Counted from the stretch's first letter, positions 9,130-18,379 are shown. The stretch: DNA of 64,000 nt from Burkholderiales bacterium (GCA_019634975.1 JAHCAI010000006.1:62001-126000), one strand, 5' to 3'. Program-made: numbers and translations. The notes: generated from the letters alone by a model not told the origin.

Positions 9130-10215
9130 ATGCTGCTCGAACTGGCGCAATGGCTGGAACAGCATGTCCGCGCGTTCAACGTGTTCAGCTACCTGACGCT
9201 GCGCGCGGTGCTCGCCTGCCTTACCGCGCTGGTGATTTCGTTCATCGTCGGGCCGGCCCTGATCCGCAAGCTTGCCGCCTACAAGATCGGGCAGGCCGTG
9301 CGCGACGACGGTCCGCAGACCCACCTGGTCAAGGCCGGCACGCCGACCATGGGGGGTGCGCTGATCCTGGTGTCGATCATCGTCACGACACTGCTGTGGG
9401 CGGACTTGAGCAACCGCTTCGTGTGGGTCGTGCTCTGCGTCACGGTCGGTTTCGGCGCGATCGGCTGGGTCGACGACTACCGCAAGGTGGTGCACCGCAA
9501 TCCCAAGGGCCTGTCGGCACGGGCAAAGTTTTTCTGGCAGTCGGTGCTGGGCCTCGGCGCCGCGGTTTTCATCGCCTACTCGACGAATCTCCCGGCGCAG
9601 ACCGAGTTCATCGTGCCGTTCTTCAAGCAGGTCGCCTATCCGCTGGGCGCGATCGGCTTCATCGTGATGACTTATTTCGTGATCGTCGGCACCAGCAACG
9701 CGGTCAACCTGACCGACGGCCTCGACGGCCTGGCGATCATGCCGACGGTGATGGTCGGCAGCGCGCTGGGCATCTTTGCCTATGTTGCCGGCAACGCGGT
9801 GTTCGCGAAGTACCTCGGATTCCCCTTCATACCGGGCGCCGGCGAGCTGACGGTGATCTGCGGCGCCATCGCCGGTGCCGGGCTCGCATTCCTGTGGTTC
9901 AACGCCTACCCGGCGGAAGTGTTCATGGGGGATGTCGGCGCGCTGGCGCTGGGTGCCGCGCTGGGCACGATCGCGGTGATCGTGCGCCAGGAGATCGTGC
10001 TGTTCATCATGGGCGGGGTGTTCGTCGTCGAAACGCTGTCGGTGATGCTGCAGGTGGCCTCCTTCAAGCTCACCGGCAGGCGCATTTTCCGCATGGCGCC
10101 GCTGCACCATCACTACGAGTTGAAAGGCTGGAAGGAAAACCAGGTCGTCGTTCGCTTCTGGATCATCACGATGATGCTGGTGTTGATCGGACTGTCGACT
10201 TTGAAGCTGCGCTAG
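9130..10215 (+). CDS. mraY: phospho-MurNAc-pentapeptide transferase
   Basis: Integral membrane enzyme that transfers phospho-MurNAc-pentapeptide to undecaprenyl phosphate, forming lipid I. 361 residues with about ten membrane helices. Signatures: [20 protein letters not shown] (catalytic aspartates), [13 protein letters not shown] and, near the C-terminus, [14 protein letters not shown]. The C-terminal helix [20 protein letters not shown] is the segment that recurs 174 bp downstream (see the repeat and small frame that follow). Unlike the other tightly coupled genes here, mraY is followed by about 280 bp before murD. Confidence 0.97.
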   Translation: MLLELAQWLEQHVRAFNVFSYLTLRAVLACLTALVISFIVGPALIRKLAAYKIGQAVRDDGPQTHLVKAGTPTMGGALILVSIIVTTLLWADLSNRFVWVVLCVTVGFGAIGWVDDYRKVVHRNPKGLSARAKFFWQSVLGLGAAVFIAYSTNLPAQTEFIVPFFKQVAYPLGAIGFIVMTYFVIVGTSNAVNLTDGLDGLAIMPTVMVGSALGIFAYVAGNAVFAKYLGFPFIPGAGELTVICGAIAGAGLAFLWFNAYPAEVFMGDVGALALGAALGTIAVIVRQEIVLFIMGGVFVVETLSVMLQVASFKLTGRRIFRMAPLHHHYELKGWKENQVVVRFWIITMMLVLIGLSTLKLR

Positions 10216-10385
10216 ATGAACCGAAAAGCGAACGACGGGATGGTTTGGGCGGAGGCTGACCTGCGCGGCAAGGCAGGTCGCGGTGTGTCGGCGCGCCGCG
10301 GCGCCCGGAGCCAAAACCACCCGGTGCGCTTCTGGATCATCACGATGATGCTGGTGTTGACCGGACTGTCGACTTTGAAGCTGCG
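10153..10385 (+). repeat. 59-bp direct repeat of the mraY 3' end with partial inverted copy (junction 1)
   Basis: The last 59 coding bases of mraY (10153-10211) recur at 10327-10385 with one mismatch (T to C, Ile to Thr). The offset is 174 bp, a multiple of three, so both copies lie in the same frame. Between them, 10226-10237 (AAGCGAACGACG) is an exact inverted copy of mraY 10146-10157, and the longer stretch 10221-10250 is a degenerate inverted match to the flank of the second copy (about 10308-10336). The layout is therefore direct, inverted, direct. No transposase and no terminal signature of a known element is present. Confidence 0.9.
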
Positions 10386-10389
10386 ATGA
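10216..10389 (+). CDS. small frame repeating the last MraY helix (57 codons)
   Basis: Open frame that begins with ATG directly after the mraY TAG and is in the mraY frame. The first 36 residues are basic and unrelated to anything I recognise. The last 20 repeat the MraY C-terminal membrane helix ([20 protein letters not shown]). It ends in TGA overlapping another ATG (ATGA). If translated, by readthrough or re-initiation, it would make a single-pass membrane peptide. No independent ribosome site is visible. It may instead be a non-functional by-product of the duplication. Treat as a candidate only. Confidence 0.4.
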   Translation: MNRKANDGMVWAEADLRGKAGRGVSARRGARSQNHPVRFWIITMMLVLTGLSTLKLR

Positions 10390-10496
10390 GATGCCCATGC
10401 CGGCGAACGGAACCCCTGATGCCAGCGACTGCCGAGATGCCGGCGGTGCGCCGGTTCTTGTCCGGATCCGCAGCGAATACGCGGAGGTGCTGCTGA
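10386..10496 (+). CDS. small bridging frame before murD (36 codons)
   Basis: A 36-codon frame whose ATG overlaps the preceding small frame's stop (ATGA) and whose TGA overlaps the murD ATG (TGATG). The product is arginine- and cysteine-rich and resembles nothing known. Its interest is the unbroken chain of stop/start overlaps from mraY to murD. In another frame the same DNA is open into murD, so this stretch could instead be an N-terminal extension of murD from ATG 10391 or 10397. The strong GGAGG at 10483-10487 argues for initiation at 10496. Confidence 0.3.
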   Translation: MRCPCRRTEPLMPATAEMPAVRRFLSGSAANTRRCC

Positions 10497-11869
10497 TGCT
10501 CGACCTCGCGGGCGCCCGCGTTCTCGTCGTCGGTCTCGGTGACACCGGACTGTCGATGGTGCGCTGGTTGTGCCGCCACGGGGCGGATGTTGTCGCCGCG
10601 GACACGCGCGCGGCGCCACCCGCGGCGGAGGTGCTGCAGCGGGACTATCCCCGGCTGCCGCTGTTGCTGGGCGGCGTCGCGGACGACGAGGTGCACCGTG
10701 CCGAAGTCATCGCGGTCAGTCCCGGCATCGACCGTCGCGGCGGAGCGATCGCCGCAGCGGCGAAAAGGGGCGTGCCGGTGGTCGGCGACATCGAACTCTT
10801 CGCGCAGTCGCTGGCCGCGCGCGGCGATGCGCCGCCGGTGCTGGCCATCACCGGCTCCAATGGCAAGAGCACGGTGACGGCGATGGCCGGTGAAATCTGC
10901 GCTGCCGCGGGCCTGCGGCCCTTGGTGGCCGGCAACATCGGCCTGCCGGTGCTGGATGCCCTTGGCGACATCGAGGACGGTGCGGCCCTGCCGGGGGCGG
11001 TGGTGCTCGAGCTGTCGAGTTTCCAGCTGGAGAGCACGACATCGCTGCAGCCGCAGGCGGCGACCGTGCTCAATCTGTCGGAGGATCATCTCGACCGCTA
11101 CGACGGCATGGAAGATTACGCCGCGGCGAAGGCACGCATATTCGCAGGCAACGGATTGCAGTTGCTGAACCGCGGCGACGAGTGGAGCCTGGGCATGGCG
11201 CTGGCGGGCCGGCGCCAGGCGACTTTCGGCCTTGACGCACCGCCCGCAGACGAGGACTGGGGCCTCGGCCATGCGAGCACGACCCTGCGGCGCGGCGCCG
11301 TCGATCTCGCGCCGCTCGACGCACTGCAGGTCGCCGGGCTGCACAACGCTGCCAATGCGCTTGCCGCGGGCGCCCTTTGCCGCGCGATCGGCGTAGCCGA
11401 CGAGGCTGTAGTCGAAGGCTGGAGGCGCTTCGAGGGATTGCCACACCGTGTGCAAAATATCAATAAAATCAATAACATAGAGTTTTACGACGATTCCAAG
11501 GGTACCAACGTCGGGGCAACTGTCGCAGCGCTCACGGGTTTGCGCGGCCCCGTGGTGCTGATCGCCGGCGGGGATGGCAAAGGCCAGGACTTTGCGCCGC
11601 TCGCCGCTGCTGCTCGCGGCAAGGCCCGCGCGATCGTGTTGATCGGGCGCGATGCCCGGCGCATCGCCGCCGCGCTGGGCAATGACCTGCCGCTGCTCCA
11701 CGCGGCAGACATGACGGAGGCGGTGACGCTCGCTTTTGGTGCGGCACGACCGGGCGATGCGGTGCTGCTGTCGCCGGCCTGCGCGAGCTACGACATGTTC
11801 CGCAATTACGTGCACCGCGCCGAGGTGTTTGCCGAAGCGGTTTCGCAGCTGCAGCGGGAGCGCTCGTGA
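10496..11869 (+). CDS. murD: UDP-MurNAc-L-alanine: D-glutamate ligase
   Basis: Adds D-glutamate to UDP-MurNAc-L-Ala. I chose the ATG at 10496, with GGAGG 8 bases upstream, because it gives the family-typical start [20 protein letters not shown] and 457 residues. The P-loop is [23 protein letters not shown] and [13 protein letters not shown] are typical MurD motifs. A run of AT-rich codons at about 11455-11485 (encoding [10 protein letters not shown], just before YDDSKGTN) stands out against the GC-rich surroundings, although the reading frame and motifs are intact. Overlaps ftsW by four bases. Confidence 0.96.
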   Translation: MLDLAGARVLVVGLGDTGLSMVRWLCRHGADVVAADTRAAPPAAEVLQRDYPRLPLLLGGVADDEVHRAEVIAVSPGIDRRGGAIAAAAKRGVPVVGDIELFAQSLAARGDAPPVLAITGSNGKSTVTAMAGEICAAAGLRPLVAGNIGLPVLDALGDIEDGAALPGAVVLELSSFQLESTTSLQPQAATVLNLSEDHLDRYDGMEDYAAAKARIFAGNGLQLLNRGDEWSLGMALAGRRQATFGLDAPPADEDWGLGHASTTLRRGAVDLAPLDALQVAGLHNAANALAAGALCRAIGVADEAVVEGWRRFEGLPHRVQNINKINNIEFYDDSKGTNVGATVAALTGLRGPVVLIAGGDGKGQDFAPLAAAARGKARAIVLIGRDARRIAAALGNDLPLLHAADMTEAVTLAFGAARPGDAVLLSPACASYDMFRNYVHRAEVFAEAVSQLQRERS

Positions 11870-13032
11870 GCCAGTATTACGCCACCGCCAGCCAGCGCGC
11901 CGCCGGCGCCGAGATCGACAGCGCCCTGGTGTGGGTGACGCTGCTTCTGCTCGGTTTCGGCATGGTGATGGTTTATTCGGCATCGATTGCGATTGCCGAG
12001 GCCAGCCGCGGCACGGGCAACAATGCCGCGTATTACCTGACCCGGCATGCCGCCTACATCCTGGTGAGCCTGGTCGCCGCGGCCATCGTGTTCCAGGTTC
12101 CCCTGAGCGTCTGGCAGCGTGCCGCGCCGCTGCTGTTCGTGCTCGGCATGGTGCTGCTGATGCTGGTACTGATTCCGGGCATCGGGCGCGAGGTCAACGG
12201 CAGCCGGCGCTGGTTGCCGCTAGGGCTGGTCAACCTGCAGCCCTCGGAACTGATGAAACTGTGTGCGGTGCTCTATGCCGCCGATTACACGGTGCGCAAG
12301 GCCGCGTTCATGCACAGCCTGCGCAAGGGCTTCCTGCCGATGGCCGGCGTGATGCTGCTCACCGGCGGGTTGCTGCTGCGCGAGCCGGATTTCGGCGCGT
12401 TTGCGGTGATCACGGTGATTGCCATGGGGATCCTGTTCCTCGGCGGCATGAGCTGGCGGCTGTTTGCGGGGCTGATCGTGATGCTGGTGATCGGATTCCT
12501 GCTGCTGATCTGGACCAGCCCGTACCGCATGCAGCGGATAGTCGGTTTCATGGATCCCTGGGCAGACCCCTACGGCAAGGGTTACCAGCTCTCGCATGCC
12601 CTGATCGCATTCGGCCGCGGCGAGTGGTTCGGCGTCGGCCTCGGTGCCAGTGTCGAGAAGCTGTTCTACCTGCCCGAAGCGCACACCGATTTCCTGCTCG
12701 CAGTGATCGCCGAGGAACTGGGCTTCGCCGGCGTGCTGGTGCTGATCCTGCTGTTCTCCTGGATTGTCGCGCGGGCTTTCGCGATCGGCCGCCGCGCAGC
12801 GGAACTCGAGCGGCCTTATGCCGCCCTGGTGGCGCAGGGCATCGGCCTGTGGATCGGCGTGCAGGTCATCATCAACATGGGCGTCAACATGGGCGTGTTG
12901 CCGACCAAGGGGCTGACGTTGCCGCTGCTGTCCTTCGGCGGCAGTGCGATCCTCGCCACCTGCTGCGCGCTGGCGGTGCTGCTGCGAGTCGATTGGGAAA
13001 ACCGGCAGCTTGCGAGGGGGTTCACGGTATGA
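11866..13032 (+). CDS. ftsW: lipid II polymerase / division protein FtsW (SEDS family)
   Basis: SEDS-family septal glycosyltransferase working with FtsI. Start GTG at 11866 overlaps the murD stop; 388 residues with about ten membrane helices. Typical motifs: [23 protein letters not shown], the loop [19 protein letters not shown], and [20 protein letters not shown] near the end. The C-terminal tail RQLARGFTV is encoded again, in altered form, just upstream of murG. Confidence 0.97.
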   Translation: MSQYYATASQRAAGAEIDSALVWVTLLLLGFGMVMVYSASIAIAEASRGTGNNAAYYLTRHAAYILVSLVAAAIVFQVPLSVWQRAAPLLFVLGMVLLMLVLIPGIGREVNGSRRWLPLGLVNLQPSELMKLCAVLYAADYTVRKAAFMHSLRKGFLPMAGVMLLTGGLLLREPDFGAFAVITVIAMGILFLGGMSWRLFAGLIVMLVIGFLLLIWTSPYRMQRIVGFMDPWADPYGKGYQLSHALIAFGRGEWFGVGLGASVEKLFYLPEAHTDFLLAVIAEELGFAGVLVLILLFSWIVARAFAIGRRAAELERPYAALVAQGIGLWIGVQVIINMGVNMGVLPTKGLTLPLLSFGGSAILATCCALAVLLRVDWENRQLARGFTV

Positions 13033-13128
13033 GGCCCGCGGACATCCTGATGTCGGGTACGGTCGTGGCGGGCTGCCGGTTTCGGCGCAGCCACAAGCGG
13101 CAGCTTGCGCGTGGGGTCACGGCATGAG
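13003..13128 (+). repeat. 31-bp direct repeat of the ftsW 3' end with inverted copy (junction 2)
   Basis: The ftsW end 13003-13033 recurs at 13098-13128 with 27 of 31 bases identical, 95 bp apart. Between them, GCTGCCGGTTT at 13072-13082 is an exact inverted copy of ftsW 12999-13009. The order is direct, inverted, direct, as at the mraY/murD junction. The copies encode [13 protein letters not shown] and [13 protein letters not shown]; both stops overlap an ATG as ATGA. Confidence 0.85.
13029..13127 (+). CDS. small bridging frame between ftsW and murG (32 codons)
   Basis: ATG at 13029 overlaps the ftsW stop (ATGA) and the frame ends in TGA overlapping the murG ATG at 13124 (ATGA again). The 32 residues finish with RQLARGVTA, a copy of the FtsW C-terminus; the rest is unrecognised and basic. 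No own ribosome site is obvious, so expression would depend on coupling to ftsW. Whether the peptide matters or the frame only preserves coupling cannot be told from sequence. Confidence 0.4.
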   Translation: MRPADILMSGTVVAGCRFRRSHKRQLARGVTA

Positions 13129-14197
13129 CCGCACCATACTCGTCATGGCGGGCGGCACCGGAGGTCACATCTTCCCGGCGCTTGCCGTCGCCGACGTGTT
13201 GCGCGACCGCGGCTGGCGGGTGGTGTGGCTGGGTGCGCGCGGCGGCATGGAGGAGCGATTGGTGCCGCAGCGGGGTTACGCGGCGGAATGGATACGCTTC
13301 GGCGGTGTGCGTGGCAAGGGCTGGCTGCGCAAACTGTTGCTGCCGGCGGCGCTGCTGGTCGCTTTCTGGCAAAGCGCCGCAGCGATTCTCCGGCATCGTC
13401 CCCACGTCGTGCTGGGCATGGGCGGCTACGCGTCGTTTCCCGGAGGCATGATGGCCGCGCTGCTTGGCCGGCCGCTGCTGATCCACGAACAGAACGCCGT
13501 CCCCGGATTGGCCAACCGGGTGCTTGCCGGGGTGGCCGACCGGGTGCTCTCGGCGTTTCCGGACGCGTTCGAGGGACGCGTGGATGTGATCTGGTCGGGC
13601 AATCCGGTGCGCAGCGATATCGTCAGCCTGCCGCCGCCCGAGGCGCGCTTTGCCAACCGCAGCGGCCCGCTGCGGCTGCTGGTGATCGGCGGCAGCCTCG
13701 GCGCAAAAGCGCTGAACGAAACGGTGCCGCAGGCACTGGCCCTGATGGCAGCCGGCGAGCGGCCGCGGGTGGTGCATCAGTCGGGCGCCGCGCACGCGGA
13801 GCAGCTGCGCGAAAGCTACCGCGCCGCGGGCGTGGAGGCCGAGGTGCCGGCGTTCATTGACGACATGGCCGCGCGTTACGGCGCGGCCGACCTGCTGGTT
13901 TGCCGTGCCGGAGCGACCACGGTCACGGAGCTCGCCGTCGCCGGTGTCGGCAGCATCCTCGTGCCGTTCCCGCACGCGGTGGACGATCACCAGACGCGCA
14001 ATGCGCGCTACCTCGCGGACCGTGGTGCCGCGCTGCTGATGCCGCAGAAGGACCTGACACCGCGGAGGCTGGCCGATGTGCTGCGCGGGCTCACCCGCGA
14101 GAAGCTGCTGGAGATGGCGCGTGCAGCCCGCGCTGCCGGCAAGCCGGATGCGGCAACGCGGGTGGCGGACTACTGCATGGAGCTTGCGCCGGCATGA
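13124..14197 (+). CDS. murG: lipid II synthase MurG (GlcNAc transferase)
   Basis: Peripheral inner-membrane GT28 glycosyltransferase that converts lipid I to lipid II. I chose the ATG at 13124, giving [20 protein letters not shown] with the G-loop at the very N-terminus; 357 residues. Further motifs: GMGGYASFPGG, HEQNAVPGLANR, IGGSLGAKALNE (second G-loop), CRAGATTVTELAVAG and PHAVDDHQTRNARYL. All are intact. The ATG is not directly coupled to ftsW but to the small frame at 13029-13127. Confidence 0.97.
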   Translation: MSRTILVMAGGTGGHIFPALAVADVLRDRGWRVVWLGARGGMEERLVPQRGYAAEWIRFGGVRGKGWLRKLLLPAALLVAFWQSAAAILRHRPHVVLGMGGYASFPGGMMAALLGRPLLIHEQNAVPGLANRVLAGVADRVLSAFPDAFEGRVDVIWSGNPVRSDIVSLPPPEARFANRSGPLRLLVIGGSLGAKALNETVPQALALMAAGERPRVVHQSGAAHAEQLRESYRAAGVEAEVPAFIDDMAARYGAADLLVCRAGATTVTELAVAGVGSILVPFPHAVDDHQTRNARYLADRGAALLMPQKDLTPRRLADVLRGLTREKLLEMARAARAAGKPDAATRVADYCMELAPA

Positions 14198-14207
14198 GGA
14201 CCATCCG

Positions 14208-14366
14208 ATGACACACAAGGTCCGCAATGTGCATTTCGTCGGAGGAGGCGGAGCCCATGTGCGCAGGGAGCAGGGCCCCGCGCAGGGTTTGTGCGCGGGA
14301 TGCGACCGGCCGCGCGCATGGCTTGGCGCCGATTCGGGGACGGCGACGGAGGGATGGTCGTCATGA
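14208..14366 (+). CDS. small bridging frame repeating the MurC N-terminus (52 codons)
   Basis: The frame starts ATG 14208, 10 bp after the murG stop, with [16 protein letters not shown], a near copy of the MurC start in which the nucleotide-binding loop is disrupted (VGGGGA against VGIGGAG). It continues for 36 unrecognised residues and ends in TGA overlapping the true murC ATG at 14363 (ATGA). It cannot be an active MurC fragment. It may be a coupling device or a relic of duplication. Confidence 0.4.
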   Translation: MTHKVRNVHFVGGGGAHVRREQGPAQGLCAGCDRPRAWLGADSGTATEGWSS

Positions 14367-14410
14367 GACACAAGGTCCGCAACGTGCATTTCGTCGGTAT
14401 CGGCGGCGCC
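14208..14410 (+). repeat. 48-bp direct repeat of the murC 5' end (junction 3)
   Basis: The first 48 bases of murC (14363-14410) are present in altered form at 14208-14255: 41 of 48 identical, with 33 of the first 35 identical; offset 155 bp. An 8-bp inverted pair, GACCATCC at 14199-14206 and GGATGGTC at 14352-14359, frames the inserted stretch. Here the copied end is the 5' end of the downstream gene rather than the 3' end of the upstream gene. Confidence 0.85.
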
Positions 14411-15757
14411 GGAATGAGCGGCATCGCCGAAGTGCTGCTCAATCTGGGTTACGCGGTGAGCGGCTCGGATCTCAGCGAGGGCAATGCCACGCGCCGCCTT
14501 GCCGGCCTCGGCGCGCAGGTGCGCATCGGGCATGATGCGGCGCATGTGGCGGCGGCCGACGTGGTCGTCATTTCCAGCGCGGTGAAGCCGGACAACCCCG
14601 AAGTCGTCGCGGCGCGCGCGCGTCATGTGCCGGTGGTGCCGCGGGCGCTGATGCTGGCCGAGCTGATGCGCCTGAAGCAGGGCATCGCGGTGGCAGGCAC
14701 CCATGGCAAGACCACGACCACCAGCCTCGCAGCCAGCGTGCTGGCCGAGGGCGGTCTGGATCCGACCTTCGTCATCGGCGGCCGGCTGGAGAGCGCGGGC
14801 GCCCATGCCCGGCTCGGCGCGGGGGAATTCATCGTGGCCGAGGCCGACGAGTCCGACGCATCGTTCCTGCACCTGCAGCCGGTGATTTCCGTGGTCACCA
14901 ACATCGATGCCGACCACATGGAGACCTACGACCACTCGATCGACAGGCTGAAGCAGGCCTTCGTCGATTTCGTCGAGCGTCTGCCGTTCTACGGGGTCGC
15001 AGTGCTCTGCAATGACGACGCCAACGTGCGCTCGATCATGCCGCGCCTGACCAAGACGGTGGTGACCTATGGTCTCGGCGAGGGTGCGCAGATCCGTGCC
15101 CGGTCGGTGTCCGCGGATGGCGGGCGCATGCGTTTCCGCGTCCAGCGGATGAACGGCAAGCGCCTGCCGGATCTCGATGTCGTGCTCAACCTGCCGGGCC
15201 TGCACAACGTGCAGAACGCGCTGGCTGCAATCGCGGTCGGCATGGAGGTCGGCCTGGAGGACGAAAGGATCGTCAAGGCGCTGGCCGAGTTCAAGGGCGT
15301 GGGCCGGCGCTTCCAGCGCTACGGCGCGGTGGCCTGCCGCGGCGGGCGATATGACCTGATCGACGATTACGGACACCACCCGGTGGAGATGGCGGCAACC
15401 ATTGCCGCCGTGCGCGGCGCGTTTCCGGGGCGCCGGCTGCTGCTTGCCTTCCAGCCGCACCGCTACACGCGCACCCGCGACTGCTTCGAGGATTTCGCGC
15501 GCGTGCTGTCGGGCGTCGATGCGCTGCTGCTGACGGAGGTCTACGCCGCCGGCGAGGCGCCCATTGTCGCCGCCGACGGGCGCGCACTGGCACGCGCGGT
15601 GAGGGTGCTGGGAAAAGTGGAGCCGGTCTTCGTGGAGCAGGTTGCCGACCTGCCGGCCGCAATCGAAACCGCGGTCCGCGACGGTGACGTGGTGCTGACG
15701 ATGGGCGCCGGGTCGATCGGCACGGTTGCGGCGCGACTGGCGAAGGCGGGCACATGA
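14363..15757 (+). CDS. murC: UDP-MurNAc: L-alanine ligase
   Basis: First Mur ligase, adding L-alanine to UDP-MurNAc. I chose ATG 14363 because it gives [20 protein letters not shown], the complete dinucleotide-binding-type loop expected at the MurC N-terminus; 464 residues. The frame is open further upstream, but those codons fall within the duplicated segment. The P-loop is [36 protein letters not shown] and [14 protein letters not shown] are characteristic. Overlaps murB (ATGA). Confidence 0.96.
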   Translation: MRHKVRNVHFVGIGGAGMSGIAEVLLNLGYAVSGSDLSEGNATRRLAGLGAQVRIGHDAAHVAAADVVVISSAVKPDNPEVVAARARHVPVVPRALMLAELMRLKQGIAVAGTHGKTTTTSLAASVLAEGGLDPTFVIGGRLESAGAHARLGAGEFIVAEADESDASFLHLQPVISVVTNIDADHMETYDHSIDRLKQAFVDFVERLPFYGVAVLCNDDANVRSIMPRLTKTVVTYGLGEGAQIRARSVSADGGRMRFRVQRMNGKRLPDLDVVLNLPGLHNVQNALAAIAVGMEVGLEDERIVKALAEFKGVGRRFQRYGAVACRGGRYDLIDDYGHHPVEMAATIAAVRGAFPGRRLLLAFQPHRYTRTRDCFEDFARVLSGVDALLLTEVYAAGEAPIVAADGRALARAVRVLGKVEPVFVEQVADLPAAIETAVRDGDVVLTMGAGSIGTVAARLAKAGT

Positions 15758-16740
15758 CCGCGGCGGGGCAGGTCAGGGATATGGACATCAGCGAGCGGGA
15801 CCGGATCGCAGGCGACGGGTTGCGCGGCGAGCTGCGGCACGACGAGCCGATGGCGCGGCATGTCAGCTGGCGCGCGGGGGGCTGCGCGCGCCGCAGCTAC
15901 CAGCCGGCGGACCTTGCCGACCTGGCGGCATTCCTGCGCGCGTTGCCCGGCGCGGAGCCGGTCTGCGTGGTGGGCCTGGGATCCAACCTGCTGGTGCGCG
16001 ATGGAGGTTTCGACGGCACGGTGGTTTTCACGCACAGGGCGCTGCGCGGCCTGCGGGTGACGGCGGCGCCGGAAGGTGGCGGGGAGATCCGCGCCGAGGC
16101 CGGCGTCGCGAGTCCCAAGGTTGCGCGGGCGGCCGCGCTGAACAACTTCGGCGGCGCCGAGTTCCTTGCCGGCATTCCCGGCACGGTCGGCGGAGCGCTG
16201 GCGATGAACGCCGGATGCTACGGCGGCGAGACCTGGAACATCGTTGCCGGCGTCGAGACGATAGACAGGTCAGGCACGCTGAGGCACCGCACGCCTGCGC
16301 ATTACAACATCGGCTACCGCAGCGTGGCGCGCCGTTGCCGCCAGATGTCCTCGCTGCCGGGGGCTGCGCAGGCCGAGGAGTGGTTCGTGGCGGCCACCTT
16401 CCGGCTGCCCCGCGGGGACGGACCGCAGTCCCGGGAAAGGATCAAAGCGCTGTTGTCCAGGCGCATCGCCTCCCAGCCGCTGGGAGAGCCGAACGCGGGG
16501 TCGGTATTCCGCAATCCGCCGGGGGATCATGCCGCGCGGCTGATCGAGGCCTGCGGCCTCAAGGGGAAATCCGTCGGCGGTGCCGCGATCTCGGCAAAGC
16601 ACGCCAATTTCATCGTCAATGCCGGCAACGCCAGCGCGGCAGACATCGAGGCTCTCATCGCCCTGGCGCAGCAGGCGGTGCTGCAGCGCTTCGGGATCCG
16701 GCTCGAACCGGAGGTGCGGGTGATCGGAGACCCGGCATGA
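15754..16740 (+). CDS. murB: UDP-N-acetylenolpyruvoylglucosamine reductase
   Basis: FAD- and NADPH-dependent enzyme completing UDP-MurNAc synthesis. 328 residues from ATG 15754. Signatures: [16 protein letters not shown] (FAD binding), [20 protein letters not shown], and the [17 protein letters not shown] segment holding the catalytic serine. The N-terminus is about 25 residues longer than the minimal domain; later starts are possible. The lysine-rich C-terminal [11 protein letters not shown] is present. Overlaps ddl (ATGA). Confidence 0.96.
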   Translation: MTAAGQVRDMDISERDRIAGDGLRGELRHDEPMARHVSWRAGGCARRSYQPADLADLAAFLRALPGAEPVCVVGLGSNLLVRDGGFDGTVVFTHRALRGLRVTAAPEGGGEIRAEAGVASPKVARAAALNNFGGAEFLAGIPGTVGGALAMNAGCYGGETWNIVAGVETIDRSGTLRHRTPAHYNIGYRSVARRCRQMSSLPGAAQAEEWFVAATFRLPRGDGPQSRERIKALLSRRIASQPLGEPNAGSVFRNPPGDHAARLIEACGLKGKSVGGAAISAKHANFIVNAGNASAADIEALIALAQQAVLQRFGIRLEPEVRVIGDPA

Positions 16741-17648
16741 GCGGGCAGGGGAAGGTTGCCGTGCTGTTCGGCGGCCGCAGCGCCGAGCGCGAGATTTCGC
16801 TGATGAGCGGGCGTAACGTGCTTGATGCGCTGTGCCGCGCTAGTGTGGATGCGCATGCCTTCGATCCCGCGGAGAAGGAGATTTTCGATCTCCGGCGCGA
16901 AGGCTATTCCCGGGTGTTCATCGCCCTGCACGGCCGCTACGGCGAGGACGGCACGGTGCAGGGCGCACTGGAACTGCTGGGCATTCCCTACACCGGCAGC
17001 GGCGTGATGGCCTCGGCGCTGGCGATGGACAAGGTGCGCACGAAAATGGTGTGGACCGCGGCGGGAATTCCGACGCCGCGCTTCGAGGTCATCGATGCCG
17101 GCAGCGACTGGGACGGCGTGGCGCGGCGTCTGGGGCTGCCGTTGATCGTGAAGCCCGCGCGCGAGGGTTCGACCATCGGCCTGACCAAGGTGACCGAGGC
17201 GGCCGCCCTGCCCGGTGCTTACGCGCTCGCCGCAGGTCACGACGCCCTCGTGATGGCCGAGGAGTTCATCGAGGGCAGCGAGCTTACCGCCGGATTTCTC
17301 GGCGACGAGGCACTGCCGCTGATCCGGATCGAGGCGCCGCAGGGCAATTACGATTACCAGAACAAGTATTTCAGCGACGAAACAAAGTATCACTGCCCCT
17401 GTGGCCTGCCGGATGCCGAGGAGCAGCGCATCCGGTCGATGGTCATGAAAAGCGCCCGGGTCCTCGGCTGCGCCGGCTGGGGGCGTGCCGACCTGATCCG
17501 CAAGGCGGATGGCAGCGTGCAGTTTCTGGAGATGAACACCAGCCCCGGGATGACCGGGCACAGCCTGGTGCCGATGGCGGCGCGGCAGGCCGGCCTTTCG
17601 TTCGAGCAGCTCGTGCTGCGCATACTGGAGCTTGCCCATGTGGGATAA
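16737..17648 (+). CDS. ddl: D-alanine: D-alanine ligase (DdlB type)
   Basis: ATP-grasp enzyme producing D-Ala-D-Ala for MurF. 303 residues from ATG 16737. Motifs: [49 protein letters not shown], the ATP-grasp core [10 protein letters not shown] and the metal-site [15 protein letters not shown]. Within the dcw cluster this corresponds to ddlB. The 3' end overlaps the ftsQ start by 11 bases. Confidence 0.96.
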   Translation: MSGQGKVAVLFGGRSAEREISLMSGRNVLDALCRASVDAHAFDPAEKEIFDLRREGYSRVFIALHGRYGEDGTVQGALELLGIPYTGSGVMASALAMDKVRTKMVWTAAGIPTPRFEVIDAGSDWDGVARRLGLPLIVKPAREGSTIGLTKVTEAAALPGAYALAAGHDALVMAEEFIEGSELTAGFLGDEALPLIRIEAPQGNYDYQNKYFSDETKYHCPCGLPDAEEQRIRSMVMKSARVLGCAGWGRADLIRKADGSVQFLEMNTSPGMTGHSLVPMAARQAGLSFEQLVLRILELAHVG

Positions 17649-18375
17649 GCCCGCAGCGCTCAATCTGCTCGCCGATCTGCTGTTCATCGCGGCCCTGCTC
17701 GGCGTGCTCTATGCCTGCCTGTTCCACGCGGTCCGGCAGCCGGCGTTCGCGATCACGCAGGTGCGCGTGGTCGCGCCCGTGACCCACGTCACCCGCCAAC
17801 AGGTCGAGGAGATTGCAAGGCGCGAGGTTCGCGGAACCCTGTTCACCCTGCCCCTGGATGCGACGCGCGCGGCGTTCGAGAAGCTTCCCTGGGTGCGCAG
17901 CGCCACCGTGCGCAGGCAGTGGCCGGGCAGGCTCGAGGTGTCACTCACCGAGCAGGTTCCGCTTGCACGCTGGGGGCGCGAAGCGCTGGTCAACGTGCAG
18001 GGCGAGGTGTTCGCGGCGGCCTTCGACGGCGAGCTGCCGGTATTCAACGGGCCTCCCGGCGCGGCCAAGGAAATGACCATCCAGTACCACCACTTCCGGC
18101 GCAGCCTCGAGGAAATCGGCCGCACGCCGACCGAAGTCAACGTGTCGCCGCGCCGGGCCTGGCAGGTGAGGCTCGACGACGGCATGACGCTGGACCTCGG
18201 CAGGGAGCACGTCGAGCAGCGGTTGCGCCGCTACGTGACGGCCTATCCGCGGACGATCGCGCGCATGACGCGCCCGGTGGACAGGATCGATCTGCGTTAC
18301 GCCAACGGATTTGCAGCGCGGGTGCCTGGCTTGCCGCCGGTTCTGGAAGACCGGCGGCGCGCGGGCGGGGCATAG
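17638..18375 (+). CDS. ftsQ: cell division protein FtsQ
   Basis: Bitopic divisome protein that binds FtsL and FtsB. I chose ATG 17638, with GGAG 8 bases upstream inside ddl, giving 245 residues. Order: short cytoplasmic tail, transmembrane helix at about residues 10-32, POTRA domain ([20 protein letters not shown], then [19 protein letters not shown]) and the beta domain ending near [16 protein letters not shown]. The TTG at 17632 would add two residues. The identification is firm by domain order and position. Confidence 0.94.
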   Translation: MWDKPAALNLLADLLFIAALLGVLYACLFHAVRQPAFAITQVRVVAPVTHVTRQQVEEIARREVRGTLFTLPLDATRAAFEKLPWVRSATVRRQWPGRLEVSLTEQVPLARWGREALVNVQGEVFAAAFDGELPVFNGPPGAAKEMTIQYHHFRRSLEEIGRTPTEVNVSPRRAWQVRLDDGMTLDLGREHVEQRLRRYVTAYPRTIARMTRPVDRIDLRYANGFAARVPGLPPVLEDRRRAGGA

Positions 18376-18379
18376 GGCA

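Noticed and set aside
10391..10495. N-terminal extension of MurD
   Set aside because: The frame is open, but residues before [15 protein letters not shown] match no MurD and a strong ribosome site precedes ATG 10496. Kept only as an alternative.
11450..11490. IHF-type binding sites in the AT-rich patches
   Set aside because: The WATCAR-n4-TTR pattern is not matched at the murD or 27.68-kb patches.
14208..14410. Programmed frameshift joining the decoy frame to murC
   Set aside because: murC has its own complete N-terminus at 14363 and no slippery sequence was seen; a duplicated start explains the data better.
13022..15460. A reverse-strand open frame of about 800 codons opposite murG and murC
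   Set aside because: Same mirror effect; composition is His/Arg/Gln-rich and no motif or ribosome site supports it.
15726..17648. A single long frame covering murB and ddl, suggesting a MurB-Ddl fusion
   Set aside because: The first part of that frame is out of phase with murB and encodes no MurB motif; ddl begins properly at ATG 16737 with ATGA overlap.
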